A DNA stretch of 52,647 nucleotides from Nostoc sp. 'Peltigera membranacea cyanobiont' 210A (GTDB taxonomy: Bacteria > Cyanobacteriota > Cyanobacteriia > Cyanobacteriales > Nostocaceae). The stretch lies in NCBI RefSeq assembly GCF_002246015.1, contig NZ_NOLJ01000003.1, positions 200,899-253,545 on the forward strand, in the 5' to 3' direction. Made by a program: the position numbers and the translations under genes. The number at the start of each line of letters is the position of its first letter. Positions within the stretch are counted from its first letter, which is position 1. Below the pieces are notes generated by a model. That model was not told the DNA's origin. It worked only from the letters and a program-made list of their open reading frames with translations, and did no database searches. This document shows positions 26,166 to 35,362 of this stretch, one piece after another.

Positions 26166-26272
26166 ATCGCTCACTTTGGGCGTTGGTTCCTTCCACTGGG
26201 AATATGACCATCTCCAAGAAGTGCCAGAAAAACTCGCCAAACGTGTTATTCACAGCAATAGCAATGGTAGAA
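26166..26272 (+). pseudogene. Orphan 3' fragment of an EF-G-like gene
   Basis: About 105 bp match the end of the EF-G-like gene (24699-24804). The frame reads SLTLGVGSFHWEYDHLQEVP and continues as EKLAKRVIHSNSNG. Of the differences I counted, about nine are synonymous and two change a residue, so the source was an intact, selected coding gene rather than a decaying local copy. No start and no rest of the gene is present; downstream the similarity ends at a few Asn/Gly codons. The 5' junction falls at ATCGCTC, present in both the repeat and the gene. It is followed by about 190 bp without a gene up to the rplL terminator. Confidence 0.82.
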
Positions 26273-26406
26273 GTCCAACGCTTAGGGCATTTCGTCAATG
26301 GATAAGAAAGCAAATCAACCCAACTTAATCTAATCCTTGTTCTTTTAACAACAAATTAGCGTTGTAATACTTAATACTATTTTTATCTGCAACATAAGAC
26401 TCTACG

Positions 26407-26437
26407 ATAAAAAAAAGGAGCCTAACTTAGGCTCCTT
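26407..26437 (-). terminator. Terminator of the rplJ-rplL transcript
   Basis: AAGGAGCCTAA and TTAGGCTCCTT (26415-26437) form an 11-bp stem with a single-base loop, followed on the minus strand by eight T. It lies 28 bp past the rplL stop. Confidence 0.92.
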
Positions 26438-26464
26438 AATAAAAAACTGTTAACAGAATTGTGA

Positions 26465-26857
26465 CTACTTAACAGTCACCTTACCGCCAGCTTCTTCGAT
26501 GCGCTTCTTAGCATCTTCAGCGGCATCCTTAGCAATACCTTCTTTAACTGCCTTGGGTGCAGCTTCCACCAAGTCTTTAGCTTCTTTCAGACCCAAACCG
26601 GTCAATTCCCGAACAATCTTCAGTACGGCAATCTTCTTATCAGCTGGGACTGATTCGAGAATGACTTCAAACTCAGTTTGCTCAACAGCTTCTTCAGCAG
26701 GAGCAGCACCACCAGCACCAGGCATCATCATCATGCCACCAACAGGTGCAGCAGCACTTACACCAAAAGCTTCTTCAATTTGCTTGACTAACTCAGAAGC
26801 TTCCAGCAAAGAAAGAGTTTTTAGTTGTTCTAAAATGTTATCGGTTGCAGCAGACAT
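26465..26857 (-). CDS. rplL: 50S ribosomal protein L7/L12
   Basis: A 130-residue stalk protein. The N-terminal dimerisation helix ([21 protein letters not shown]) is followed by an Ala/Gly/Met-rich hinge (residues about 35-55) and the C-terminal domain that binds translation factors, with [20 protein letters not shown] and the closing [10 protein letters not shown]. Multiple copies bind L10 on the 50S stalk and recruit EF-G and EF-Tu. It is the last gene of the cluster, 93 bp after rplJ, and ends in a strong terminator. Confidence 0.97.
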   Translation of the reverse strand: MSAATDNILEQLKTLSLLEASELVKQIEEAFGVSAAAPVGGMMMMPGAGGAAPAEEAVEQTEFEVILESVPADKKIAVLKIVRELTGLGLKEAKDLVEAAPKAVKEGIAKDAAEDAKKRIEEAGGKVTVK

Positions 26858-26950
26858 TGATATAACTCCTGTAATTTTGATTATTTATTTGTCATGGGTC
26901 ATTGGTCTTTAACTATAGACTTTTGACTTTTGACTGATGAACCACGAAGT

Positions 26951-27565
26951 CTATTCAGCAGCAGTTTCAGTGCTACTATCACCTTCAGCAGTGCTTTCGG
27001 TGCTGCTATCTTGGACAGCAGCGGTTTCGGTGCTACCACCACTTTGCTCTTGGTCGGCCACAGCCTGCAAAGCACGAGCCAGCGAACCAGGAACTTCGTT
27101 GATACCCACAGCAATCTTGGTAGCCAAGGCATTGATAGCCCCAGCAATTTGAGCGATGAGTTGTTCCTTAGATGGCAAGTCTCCTAGTACTTTGACATCA
27201 GGTTCTTTGAGTAGGCGACCTTCCAGTACACCACCGCGAAGTTCTGTCTTCTTGCTGACTTTTTGGAATTCTTGGTATGCCTTAATTGCCGATGAAAAAT
27301 CTTCTTTTACCAGCAAAAAGGCGGAAGAACCGTTGAGCAATTCCGACAAAGGCTGCCATTTTTCATCATCTTTAATAGCAATGCCCATTAGAGTGTTCTT
27401 CGTCACCTTACAAACGGTGCCACTAGGACGCAGCCGCCGCCGTAAATCTGTGATTTCAGAAACTGTTAGCCCCTGATAGTCAATTACCAGTGCCAGAGTT
27501 GACTGACTCAAAGTTTCTTTGAGGTCAGCTACTATCTCTTTTTTGTTTTCTAGTGTTCTACCCAT
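26951..27565 (-). CDS. rplJ: 50S ribosomal protein L10
   Basis: A 204-residue protein, longer than usual because of a Ser/Thr/Glu-rich tail after residue 175 built from TETAA/DSSTE-like repeats. The core shows [34 protein letters not shown] and [10 protein letters not shown], and the helix that binds L7/L12 dimers is near 150-172 ([19 protein letters not shown]). The tail repeats (CTGCTATCT/CTGTGCTTTCG type in DNA) are mildly repetitive. It is preceded by a leader with a hairpin that fits L10 feedback control. Confidence 0.96.
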   Translation of the reverse strand: MGRTLENKKEIVADLKETLSQSTLALVIDYQGLTVSEITDLRRRLRPSGTVCKVTKNTLMGIAIKDDEKWQPLSELLNGSSAFLLVKEDFSSAIKAYQEFQKVSKKTELRGGVLEGRLLKEPDVKVLGDLPSKEQLIAQIAGAINALATKIAVGINEVPGSLARALQAVADQEQSGGSTETAAVQDSSTESTAEGDSSTETAAE

Positions 27566-27860
27566 TCCAATCTCACCTCCTTAAAATAATCGGGGAAGTG
27601 CCCTACTTGTACGTTTCTTCTAAACCTGAACCCAAACAACAAACCCCAGCTAATTTAGCCGGGGTTGAGTATTAAGACTCTTGACGCCATAGTTATCACA
27701 CCTTTAGGGGTGGTAATTTTGACTATTAGAGTTTTAACCTCGGCAGGATATTTAAGCTATTAGCACCTGCTGTCTCCGGCTTTGCCTATTTAATTTTGTC
27801 ATTTGTCATTTGTCCTTTGCCCTTTGCCTTTACAAATGACTAAGGACTAATGACTAAAAA
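27566..27860 (-). promoter_or_regulatory. rplA-rplJ spacer with likely L10 leader and heptamers
   Basis: The stem AACCCCAGCTAA/TTAGCCGGGGTT (27642-27666; one G-U pair on RNA) stands 77 bp before the rplJ start. In many bacteria L10 or L10-L12 binds its own leader at this place to stop translation. The distal part (27785-27845) holds TTTGTCA/TTTGTCC heptamers whose ends can pair with CAAATGAC. The ribosomal role is inferred from position only. Confidence 0.5.
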
Positions 27861-28574
27861 TTAACCAGCTTCGCTCAGTTTCAAATCTCGTAGGGCGGTC
27901 ACATCAATTTTAATCGATGGCCCCATTGTGGCTGACACATAAAATGTGCGCCAATAACGACCTTTAGCCCCTGAAGGACGGTTACGGTCAATCGTCTCTT
28001 GTAATGCCTTCAGGTTGACTAACAAATCTTCAGGCGAGAATGTTGTCTTACCAAACATAACATGGACAATGCCAGTTCGGTCAGCTCGGAATTCTAATTT
28101 ACCAGCTTTGAATTCTGCGATCGCACCTGCTAAATCAAATGTTACGGTTCCACCCTTGGGCGATGGCATCAAACCACGCGGCCCAAGCAACTTACCCAGC
28201 TTTGCCACCTGTGGCATTACATCGGGCGTGGCAATCAGCTTGTCAAAATCCATTCTACCTTTCTGGATTTCGTCAATCAGTTCTTCTGATCCGACTATAT
28301 CAGCACCAGCGTTACTGGCTTCGTTTACCTTTTCGCCTCTGGCTATCACCGCCACCCGGACGATTTGTCCTGTACCTTTGGGCAGTGCTACCGTTGTCCG
28401 TAACTGTTGGTCTGTATACTTGGGGTCAATTCCCAACCGGATATGCGCTTCCGCAGCTTCGGTAAATTTAGCTGTTGCTGTGTCTTTGAGAAGGGCTAAA
28501 GCCTCTAGCGGATGATAATCTTTTTCTTCTACTTTTGCTTGCAGACCCTTCAAACGACGCGATATTTTTGGCAT
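27861..28574 (-). CDS. rplA: 50S ribosomal protein L1
   Basis: A 237-residue protein of the L1 stalk. Characteristic runs are [20 protein letters not shown] near residue 43, [15 protein letters not shown] near 64, [20 protein letters not shown] near 125 and [20 protein letters not shown] near 206. L1 binds 23S rRNA and helps release deacylated tRNA. The gene follows rplK with a 174-bp spacer full of heptamer repeats, unusually long for this pair. Confidence 0.97.
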   Translation of the reverse strand: MPKISRRLKGLQAKVEEKDYHPLEALALLKDTATAKFTEAAEAHIRLGIDPKYTDQQLRTTVALPKGTGQIVRVAVIARGEKVNEASNAGADIVGSEELIDEIQKGRMDFDKLIATPDVMPQVAKLGKLLGPRGLMPSPKGGTVTFDLAGAIAEFKAGKLEFRADRTGIVHVMFGKTTFSPEDLLVNLKALQETIDRNRPSGAKGRYWRTFYVSATMGPSIKIDVTALRDLKLSEAG

Positions 28575-28620
28575 TTGTTCTCCTGGGGTAATTCCGAAGC
28601 CTCGCCTCTCCCCCGATAAT

Positions 28621-28748
28621 TTTTAGTTATTTGTCCTTTGTTATTTGTCCTTTGTCTTTCGTCACTTACCAATACTTCTCTACGAGAGGCTGCGCCAACG
28701 ACTACGCTCAGTACAAGTGACTAATGACCAATGACCAATGACCAATGA
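28621..28748. repeat. Heptamer blocks between rplK and rplA
   Basis: TTATTTGTCCTTTG-type units (28626-28665) are followed by GAGAGGCTGCGCCAACGACT and tandem AATGACC units (28725-28748). The combination matches 13408-13476. It fills the spacer inside a ribosomal operon and abuts the rplK stop. Confidence 0.8.
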
Positions 28749-29174
28749 CTAATCCGTAACTGTTACACCCATATTTTTAGCCGTTCCTGCCACAATCTTC
28801 ATTGCCGCGTCGATATCGTTGGCATTGAGGTCGGGGAGTTTGGTTTGGGCTATTTCTTGCAATTGTGCTTTCGTTATTGACCCAACCTTCTTTTTGTTGG
28901 GTTCATTCGAGCCTTTTTCAACTTTCGCCGCCTTCCGAATCAGTACTGATGCGGGTGGCGTTTTGAGTACGAATGTAAAACTCCGGTCTTCAAAAACCGA
29001 AATTTCTACAGGTATCACCATTCCAGCTTGGTCTGCTGTTTTGGCGTTGTACTCTTTACAAAACATCATGATGTTGACACCATGTTGACCCAAGGCGGGA
29101 CCAACTGGCGGTGCTGGGTTGGCTTTTCCAGCATTCAAGGCCAGTTTAATGACCGCCACTACTTTCTTCGCCAT
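28749..29174 (-). CDS. rplK: 50S ribosomal protein L11
   Basis: A 141-residue protein. The N-terminal domain shows [20 protein letters not shown] with the conserved Pro pair, then [19 protein letters not shown] and [12 protein letters not shown]. The C-terminal RNA-binding domain includes [21 protein letters not shown]11 forms the GTPase-associated centre with 23S rRNA. It follows nusG by six bases, so the two are almost certainly co-transcribed. Confidence 0.97.
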   Translation of the reverse strand: MAKKVVAVIKLALNAGKANPAPPVGPALGQHGVNIMMFCKEYNAKTADQAGMVIPVEISVFEDRSFTFVLKTPPASVLIRKAAKVEKGSNEPNKKKVGSITKAQLQEIAQTKLPDLNANDIDAAMKIVAGTAKNMGVTVTD

Positions 29175-29180
29175 TTGTAT

Positions 29181-29831
29181 TTAACTCTGTTTCTCTACCT
29201 GATTAAATTCCAATTCTACTGGTGTATCCCTGCCGAAAATTGAGAGCAAGGCTTTAAGTTTACTCCGTTCTGGAGAGACTTCAATCACCTCGCCTTCAAA
29301 GTCTTTAAATGGACCAGAAAGCACCATTATCTTATCACCAGTAGCCATGTCAATTTTGACAACTGCTTCTTGTTCGCTGGTTTGTTTGAATATACGTTCA
29401 ACTTCTGAAGAACTCAGTGGTATGGGGTTGACATGACCGCGACCCTTGCTGCTACCACGTTTTTGTTCTGAACCGACAAAGTTAATTACATGAGAGGTGT
29501 TCCGTACCACCTGCCAAGTATCATCATCCATCATCATCCGCACTAGCACATAACCAGGGAAAACTTTTTCTTCTGTATGCTGGCGACTGCCATCTTTACG
29601 GATTTTCACCGCTGGCGTCTGCGGAATTTCTACCTGGATAATTTTGTCAGCGACATCAAAAGTTTGAATGCGTTGCTCTAAGTTAGTCTTTACACGCTTC
29701 TCACAGCCTGAAGCTACTTGTACTGCATACCAGCGTGCTTCTTTGGACGCTGCTTCTGCCGCTTCTGCTGCTTCTGCTGTTTCTTCTGACTGCAACATTG
29801 AGTTGCGTGGTTCATCTGTTGCAAAACTCAT
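29181..29831 (-). CDS. nusG: Transcription termination/antitermination protein NusG
   Basis: A 216-residue protein. After an acidic, Ala/Glu-rich start (residues about 1-27, cyanobacteria-typical) comes the NGN domain with RWYAVQVASGCEKRVKTNL and KVFPGYVLVRMMMDDDTWQ, then the KOW domain with GDKIMVLSGPFKDFEGEV and DTPVELEF at the end. NusG binds RNA polymerase and links it to ribosomes or Rho. The ATG at 29831 overlaps the secE stop (TAATG), which fixes the start and suggests translational coupling; an upstream frame extension has no family similarity. Confidence 0.95.
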   Translation of the reverse strand: MSFATDEPRNSMLQSEETAEAAEAAEAASKEARWYAVQVASGCEKRVKTNLEQRIQTFDVADKIIQVEIPQTPAVKIRKDGSRQHTEEKVFPGYVLVRMMMDDDTWQVVRNTSHVINFVGSEQKRGSSKGRGHVNPIPLSSSEVERIFKQTSEQEAVVKIDMATGDKIMVLSGPFKDFEGEVIEVSPERSKLKALLSIFGRDTPVELEFNQVEKQS

Positions 29832-30052
29832 TAGAACACCTGTTTTGCTGCCCAAGCAAACAATCCATCGACCAAGTATATCAAAGATGCGGATAGTGCC
29901 ACCATTAACAACACAGCGGCGGATTCGCTCACTATCTGTTTCCGACTGGGCCAAACTACTTTTTCAAGTTCTTCTTTGGTTCCCTGTATGAAGTTGCCAA
30001 AGCTAAACCCATTTCCGGTTTCTGGCAATTCTGCTTCACTTTTTTTGGCCAC
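29831..30052 (-). CDS. secE: Preprotein translocase subunit SecE
   Basis: A 73-residue single-span membrane protein. A hydrophilic N terminus leads to the conserved amphipathic helix GTKEELEKVVWPSRKQIVSE (about residues 24-43) and one membrane helix AAVLLMVALSASLIYLVDG. This is the short SecE type of cyanobacteria, which clamps SecY in the plasma or thylakoid membrane. Its stop shares an A with the nusG start. Confidence 0.95.
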   Translation of the reverse strand: MAKKSEAELPETGNGFSFGNFIQGTKEELEKVVWPSRKQIVSESAAVLLMVALSASLIYLVDGLFAWAAKQVF

Positions 30053-30165
30053 GACCGTTATCCCCCGTTTCTTATACTAGATCCTGTTTAATTGTCATCT
30101 AGGTTTGCAGTTTCGACTCTATTTCACTTACTGGAAGCAAAACAACTGCAAATACAATAAGTTTA

Positions 30166-30218
30166 CCCGAAATTATTAGCGCTAACTGCTATATTAGCAG
30201 CCGCGTAATTATTTCGGG
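30166..30218. repeat. Cruciform-like inverted repeat between trnW and secE
   Basis: CCCGAAATTATTAGCG and the complement of CGCGTAATTATTTCGGG form an outer stem with a few mismatches. Inside it CTGCTA-tat-TAGCAG (30187-30201) forms a perfect small hairpin. It could end or process the trnW transcript on the minus strand, although no clean T run follows. Confidence 0.6.
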
Positions 30219-30239
30219 CTTTGTTTTTTTGCTCTTGAG

Positions 30240-30312
30240 CGCGCCCTGGAGGACTTGAACCCCCGACATCAGGTTTTGGAGACCTGCGTTCTACCAACTG
30301 AACTAAGAGCGC
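30240..30312 (-). tRNA. trnW: tRNA-Trp (anticodon CCA)
   Basis: A 73-base cloverleaf on the minus strand. The acceptor stem GCGCTCT pairs with AGGGCGC with one G-T pair and has discriminator G; the D arm begins TAGTTCAGTTGGTAGA; the anticodon stem CAGGT/ACCTG encloses CTCCAAA with anticodon CCA; the T loop is GTTCAAGTC. The 3' CCA is not encoded. The place between rplS and secE is usual for cyanobacteria. Confidence 0.96.
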
Positions 30313-30464
30313 ACAAGCTGTTTTTGATTCAGTGATTGCGCTGAACTAAATTTAAGTTTAACGCAATATGCGATTTATATCATACCTTAATTTTGCCCTT
30401 AAAACAAGTCAGCGGCAGATGCCGCTTGCAGCTTGAGATTTCTCCCATACTTTTGAAGGACGAA

Positions 30465-30827
30465 TCACAAAGGGCGGTCAAACCGTTGCTTGATTCGGGT
30501 TGCCTTACCTACGCGATCGCGGAGATAATATAGTTTAGCACGGCGGACTTTACCGCGACGTAACACCTTAATGCTGTCAATCCGGGGAGAATGCAACAGA
30601 AATACCCGCTCAACGCCCACGCCTTGAAAAACCTTACGAACTGTAATAGTTTCGTTGATGCCGCCATTGCGCTTGGCAATCACAACTCCCTCGTAGGGTT
30701 GCACGCGGTATTTTTCGCCTTCCTTGATTTTCACTCCCACTTTTACAGTGTCGCCCACATAAATGTCGGGCAGATTCGATTTTATCTGTTCCGCTTCAAT
30801 GGAGCGGATAATCTCTTGAGCGTTCAT
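30465..30827 (-). CDS. rplS: 50S ribosomal protein L19
   Basis: A 120-residue protein with [40 protein letters not shown] and the end [20 protein letters not shown]19 sits at the 30S-50S interface. It is the first gene of the minus-strand set and is followed by trnW. A hairpin at 30411-30426 (AGCGGCA/TGCCGCT) followed by TTGTTTT may end its transcript. Confidence 0.97.
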   Translation of the reverse strand: MNAQEIIRSIEAEQIKSNLPDIYVGDTVKVGVKIKEGEKYRVQPYEGVVIAKRNGGINETITVRKVFQGVGVERVFLLHSPRIDSIKVLRRGKVRRAKLYYLRDRVGKATRIKQRFDRPL

Positions 30828-30980
30828 AGTCTTTCTGTCTGCTTAAAAAAAACTCACGATCATCAATGATAAATCGATAATCCTATTTCAGTCTACTTGT
30901 TAGGATTGATAATTGTACTGATACAACAGCCTAAAGATCAAAGCTATATTGCAGAATGCCGTACTACAAAGGAAAAATTT

Positions 30981-32039
30981 ATGAAATTTAGCATCGTCAT
31001 CAGTACCTATAATCGCTTGAATTTGCTGAAAAGAGCAATTGATTCGGCTCGTAACCAAACAATCGAGTGCGAGGTGGTTGTTGCTGATGATTGTTCTTCT
31101 GATGACACCCAAACCTATCTCAAAAGCTTAGGGGACAAGGTTGTTTATCATCTTAACGAAGTAAACCAAGGTCATGCAGCAACGGTAAATGCTGGAGTTG
31201 CCAAAGCTAGCGGTGACTGGATTAAGTTTTTAGATGATGATGACTATTTAGCGCCCAACTGCATAGAAGAGATGGCAAAGGCGATCGCCCTTCGTCCCGA
31301 AGCTGTAATCTGCTCTTGTGTGGCGGCTCAGGTGGATGGCAATGAAGTTGAACTCTCTCGCACTCCCCAAGTTGGCCCCGGTTTAGCTTTTTATATCCCA
31401 CAAGCCGATATTCACTACGGGATGCTTTTAGAGCTTGTACCCTTTGGTACACCTGTACAAGTAGCTTGTCGACGTGATGCTTTCCTCCAAAGTGGCGGTT
31501 GGGACTCCACACTCGATGCTAACTGTGATGACATCGATTCCTGGATTCGGATTGCTCAGTTTGGCGATGCTATTTTCTTCAACCAGTGTCTTGCTTATCG
31601 CACTATCTGGCCGGGTGCTTATAATCAAAAGTTTTCTTTGCCTCGGCGGTTGGCGACAAATATTTTAATGAAGGAAAAAATTTATGCCTTGGTAAATGAG
31701 CAGCATCGCTCAAAGATTCCCGTCTTTCAGGATATAAAAAATTACCTGAAACTCCATTGGATTTTAGTAGCACTGAAGCAAAAAAATCTCAAGAGTTTTC
31801 TTTCCATGATAGATCCATCTATACTTTCTCCTCGGTCTTGGAAGTTTTTGCTAACTGCTATTTCATCACGCCGCTCTCAGGGAAACAATTCTCAGGTTCG
31901 TAAACTTGTATTGATTGAGTTTTACTATGATGTCTGGCAAAATTCCCAGAATAAAAGCGCCAGTCTTCAAAATTTAGAATTAGATTCTGTAGCACTGGTG
32001 GACTTGCCCATGAGCGCCCAGTCGAACTCTCAGCACTAG
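30981..32039 (+). CDS. Glycosyltransferase family 2
   Basis: A 352-residue GT-A enzyme. The start MKFSIVISTYNRLNLLKRAI is the classic family 2 opening; VVVADDCSSDDTQTYL near residue 35 binds the nucleotide; WIKFLDDDDYLAPNC near 79-93 carries the DxD metal site; QSGGWDSTLDANCDDIDSWIR near 170 is the acceptor-side region. The ATG at 30981 has AAAGGAAAAA just upstream; an earlier in-frame start would add 28 unrelated residues. The C-terminal third is helical. The sugar and acceptor are unknown. Its stop overlaps that of the convergent DUF4347 gene by four bases. Confidence 0.9.
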   Translation: MKFSIVISTYNRLNLLKRAIDSARNQTIECEVVVADDCSSDDTQTYLKSLGDKVVYHLNEVNQGHAATVNAGVAKASGDWIKFLDDDDYLAPNCIEEMAKAIALRPEAVICSCVAAQVDGNEVELSRTPQVGPGLAFYIPQADIHYGMLLELVPFGTPVQVACRRDAFLQSGGWDSTLDANCDDIDSWIRIAQFGDAIFFNQCLAYRTIWPGAYNQKFSLPRRLATNILMKEKIYALVNEQHRSKIPVFQDIKNYLKLHWILVALKQKNLKSFLSMIDPSILSPRSWKFLLTAISSRRSQGNNSQVRKLVLIEFYYDVWQNSQNKSASLQNLELDSVALVDLPMSAQSNSQH

Positions 32040-34894
32040 ACGAGGACGTTACTACCAATTACCAGATTTGTCGCGGTGAAATTATCCAAAGTTGCCAAGA
32101 TGCCAGAATAACCCTTACCGTAATTAACTTGTGTATAAGTACCCGATTGCACAAACTGTAGGTAGCCATCTAAGATGGGATTGCTGCCAGTGTAGCCCTG
32201 ACTCTTAAGCACGTCAGTAAGGACTAATTTATCTTCGCTCTGATTAAAATCAGTAATCGTACTAAAACTATTAGAGGCTTGGCAGACGAACCGATCGTTA
32301 CCGCTACCGCCAGTCAGGGTATCCTGATAATAATTACCACCAACAAAGAGAATGTCATTACCAGCACCTCCGATGAGGCTATCCTCGCTATCACTACCAA
32401 TGAGGGTATCATCGCCAGCACCACCAATGAGGGTATTCTGGCCAGCACCACCAACAAGGATATCATTGCCAGCACCGCCAATGAGGGTATCTTGATCGTA
32501 ACCAGCACCACCGCGTAGAAGGTCGTTGCCACTTAAGCCGTCAATGCGGTCATTACCCCCCTGACCATTAATGACATCATCTGAGTTGTCAAAACCATTG
32601 ACATTATTGTTTAGGTCATTGAGAAAGGTGACTGTGTTTTTGTTGAAGATGGTGTTTTGAGTAGAGTTGGCATTGAAGACATCAAAGCTGTCACGAATGC
32701 TGCTTTGCCCATCAAACAAGATATTGCCCACCGTCCATAGATTGTCTAGGTTTTCCAGGGGAAAATTTTGCAGGATAATTTTGTCATCAGCCACCCCTTC
32801 AAAGGTGATTTCTAGATTGTTACTATTTTGGGTGAGTAGCAGATTTCGGACAGTCAATCCAGCACCTTGGAATTTCAGGGTATCCAATTCGCCAATAACT
32901 GCTGCCGAGGGATTTGAGCCTTTACCTAACCCATCGAAATCAGTGATGATATCAACACCGTCACCTAAATTGTAAACAAATTTATCTTTGCCATCGCCAC
33001 CAGTTAAGATGTCATTGCCTTGATTACCTGCGATCGTATCATTCCCAGTTTGAGCATTAATTATTTCATTAGAATTGTTGCCCACTAGATTATCAGCGCT
33101 ATTGGTTCCATTCACCCCGTTAAACTCTAATGCACCAATATCAACCGTACCCTCAGATATTCTGTCAAATCCAGTGCCGCGCTGGTCGGTGGTAATACCC
33201 TGTGGAATCAGGGCATTATTGCCTGCATTAATAGCGGGACTATCCCCAATTAAGGCATTAGTAAAGGTTGCACCGTCGTTATTTTGCAGGGGGCTGAGTC
33301 TGGGGTCGATAGGATTAGCGTTGGTGCCGACGAGGGTGCTGGTAGTAAAGCCAGTGCTACCAGTATTATCGCCAATCAGGTTATTGCCGAGGTCGGTGAA
33401 GTTTCCTTCAACATCGATTAAGTTGCCTGCAATGATGGTATTTCCAACGATAACACTACTATCAGATTCATTGAAAATGCCCCCATTCTCAGCATAAGTG
33501 TTGTAGCCAGTTGTTGCCTTGTTATTGGTAATAGTATCGTTAATGAGGGTGAGAGTGCCGTTGTTGTTATAGATGCCACCGCCCCTAGAATTTACATTAT
33601 TATCAGAGACAGTGCTGTTAGTCAGGCTAAAAGTACCATCATTAAAGACGCCACCACCGTCTCCTTATCTTGCCGTATTACCAGAGATAGTGCTTCCTGT
33701 TATATCGACGGTGCCTGAGTTATAAATGCCGCCACCGCTGGAGGTTGCCGTATTGTCAAAGATGCTGCTTTTAGTTAGGCTGAGGATGCCTTGATTAGCG
33801 ATACCGCCGCCGCTAGAGGTTGCAGTATTCCCAAAGACATTAGTATTGGTAAGCTTAAGGGTTCCTTTGTTATTGATACCGCCGCCGCTGGAGGTTGCCG
33901 TATTATCAGAGATATTACTGTTGGTCAGGCTAAGAAGGGTATTGGTATTAACCAAAATAGCGCTATCATTGCCATTAGCAATTTTTAAACCATCAATACT
34001 GACATCTCTCCCTAATCCTGCTATCTCAAATACTTTAGAGGCGTTATTTCCACTCACGGTGAGCTTTGATGCCCCAGTTCCAAGAATGGTGAGATCATCG
34101 GTAATTGTCAGTTGCCCAGAGGTGAGAGTAATGGTATCGGGTGTGGTATCGCTGAATACATCACCAAAGGCGATCGCATCATCCCCAGCAGTCGCATTAG
34201 CTAAATTAATTGCTTCCCGGAGTGTGGTAACGCCGTTGTTGGCATCACCATCATCAGCGTCCCCGGTATTGTTCACTGTGAAGATCGCCAGTACTCCTGC
34301 GTAAGCTTTCTGAGTAGTTTCTGTAAACGGTAGAGTAACTTCCATCTGGGCAGTGCGTATTTCCAGTTCCCAGTTACCTCCTAATGCCGCATTGCCTATC
34401 AGCTGACGGGAAGCAGCAATATTTGCTCCTGTTAGTTGATGCAGTTTGGTAACAAATTCTGCCCCCACATCACCGTCAGCGACGTTGCAACCATATACGA
34501 GTAGGTTGGTTACTGTTGTAGCAGATGTAACTAATGGTTTAGCAGTTTTGGATGAGGTGGAAAATATCTTCTGCCATTGTTGCAGTTGCTGGCTATGGTA
34601 TTCGAGGGTATCGAGTCCCAAGTGAGTGTTGCCAAGTTGCAAGCTACCGGGGGCACCGTGGCAAACAATATGAATGCTGTTAAAATTCTGGTCAGCGCGA
34701 GTTGCCAAAATCTTGGTAATTTGCTCAACACCATTCTGTGTCGGCTGAATAACAAATACTTCAGTGTTGGGAATAACGCCGTTAATTAAACTCTGATAGT
34801 CTTCTACTGCTGTGTCGATGAAGACTAGGTTATGTGTATATGAGGTGGGAATTACGGAATTTAATCGGAAGTGTGGAGTACGTAACGTTGCCAT
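32036..34894 (-). pseudogene. DUF4347 / beta-helix / RTX surface protein with an in-frame TAA
   Basis: One continuous frame of 953 codons, broken only by TAA at 33665-33667. In order: DUF4347 (residues about 15-165, LVFIDTAVEDYQSLINGV and IHIVCHG-like SIHIVCHGAPGSL), a CSLREA-like start (TTLREAINLANATAGDDAI), beta-helix repeats with NTATSSGGGI about every 27 residues, the stop in NTAR-stop-GDGGGVFNDG, a choice-of-anchor-Q-like part (INAGNNALIPQ, VDIGALE), and RTX calcium-binding nonapeptides (GGAGNDILVGGAG) to the end. Such proteins are typically large, secreted and calcium-binding. The ATG has a strong GAGGTGA. The stop may be a mutation, sequencing error or read-through site. Confidence 0.85.
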
Positions 34895-35362
34895 TTTGTC
34901 ACCTCAAACTAAGGTTATGAGTTCAACTCAAATTGACTGAAGCTTTATCATTACTGGGCTTTCACACAATTACTAACAGTAATAATGAATTATTTGTTAC
35001 CGTTAATTTCCTTCTTTATAATCAAGTAAATTGCTGTTTTTGTAAAGCAGTATTTCAAAAAGGCTTTTATTCTCTGTTTTGGCTGCTGTGCTGTACTAGA
35101 GTTTCGATACCAGCTATTGGGAAATAGAAAACTTGAAATAGCAGATTCAGTCTTCAGAATTTTGGAGTTTTACCCCGATTTATTGAGCCGTTACTGAATA
35201 AGTCTTTAAGCTAAGTAACTGGTTAGAAGCGCTCTTAGTTAGTAGAAAGTGGTCAATTTTACCCACTACTGACTACTTTTTAGTTGTCGCTGAAGATCTC
35301 AATAATTATGTTGATTTCTATTCAGTTACTTATCTTTATTTTTTATACACATCTCAAAGCTT
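34895..35362. other. Gene-free spacer
   Basis: About 470 A/T-rich bases between divergently placed genes. I see no gene, repeat or clear hairpin; promoters for both neighbours are expected here but no -10/-35 pair stands out. Confidence 0.5.

Noticed and set aside
26102..26313. Short genes on both strands near the EF-G-like fragment
   Set aside because: The plus-strand frame is not the EF-G frame, and the minus-strand one is its shadow. The stretch is better explained as repeat plus gene fragment.
29832..29954. A longer NusG with 41 extra residues
   Set aside because: The extension lies entirely in secE coding sequence and has no NusG similarity; the TAATG overlap fixes the start.
32279..32532. 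Thr/Asn-rich repeat proteins opposite the RTX region
   Set aside because: They are shadows of the RTX calcium-binding repeats in other frames.
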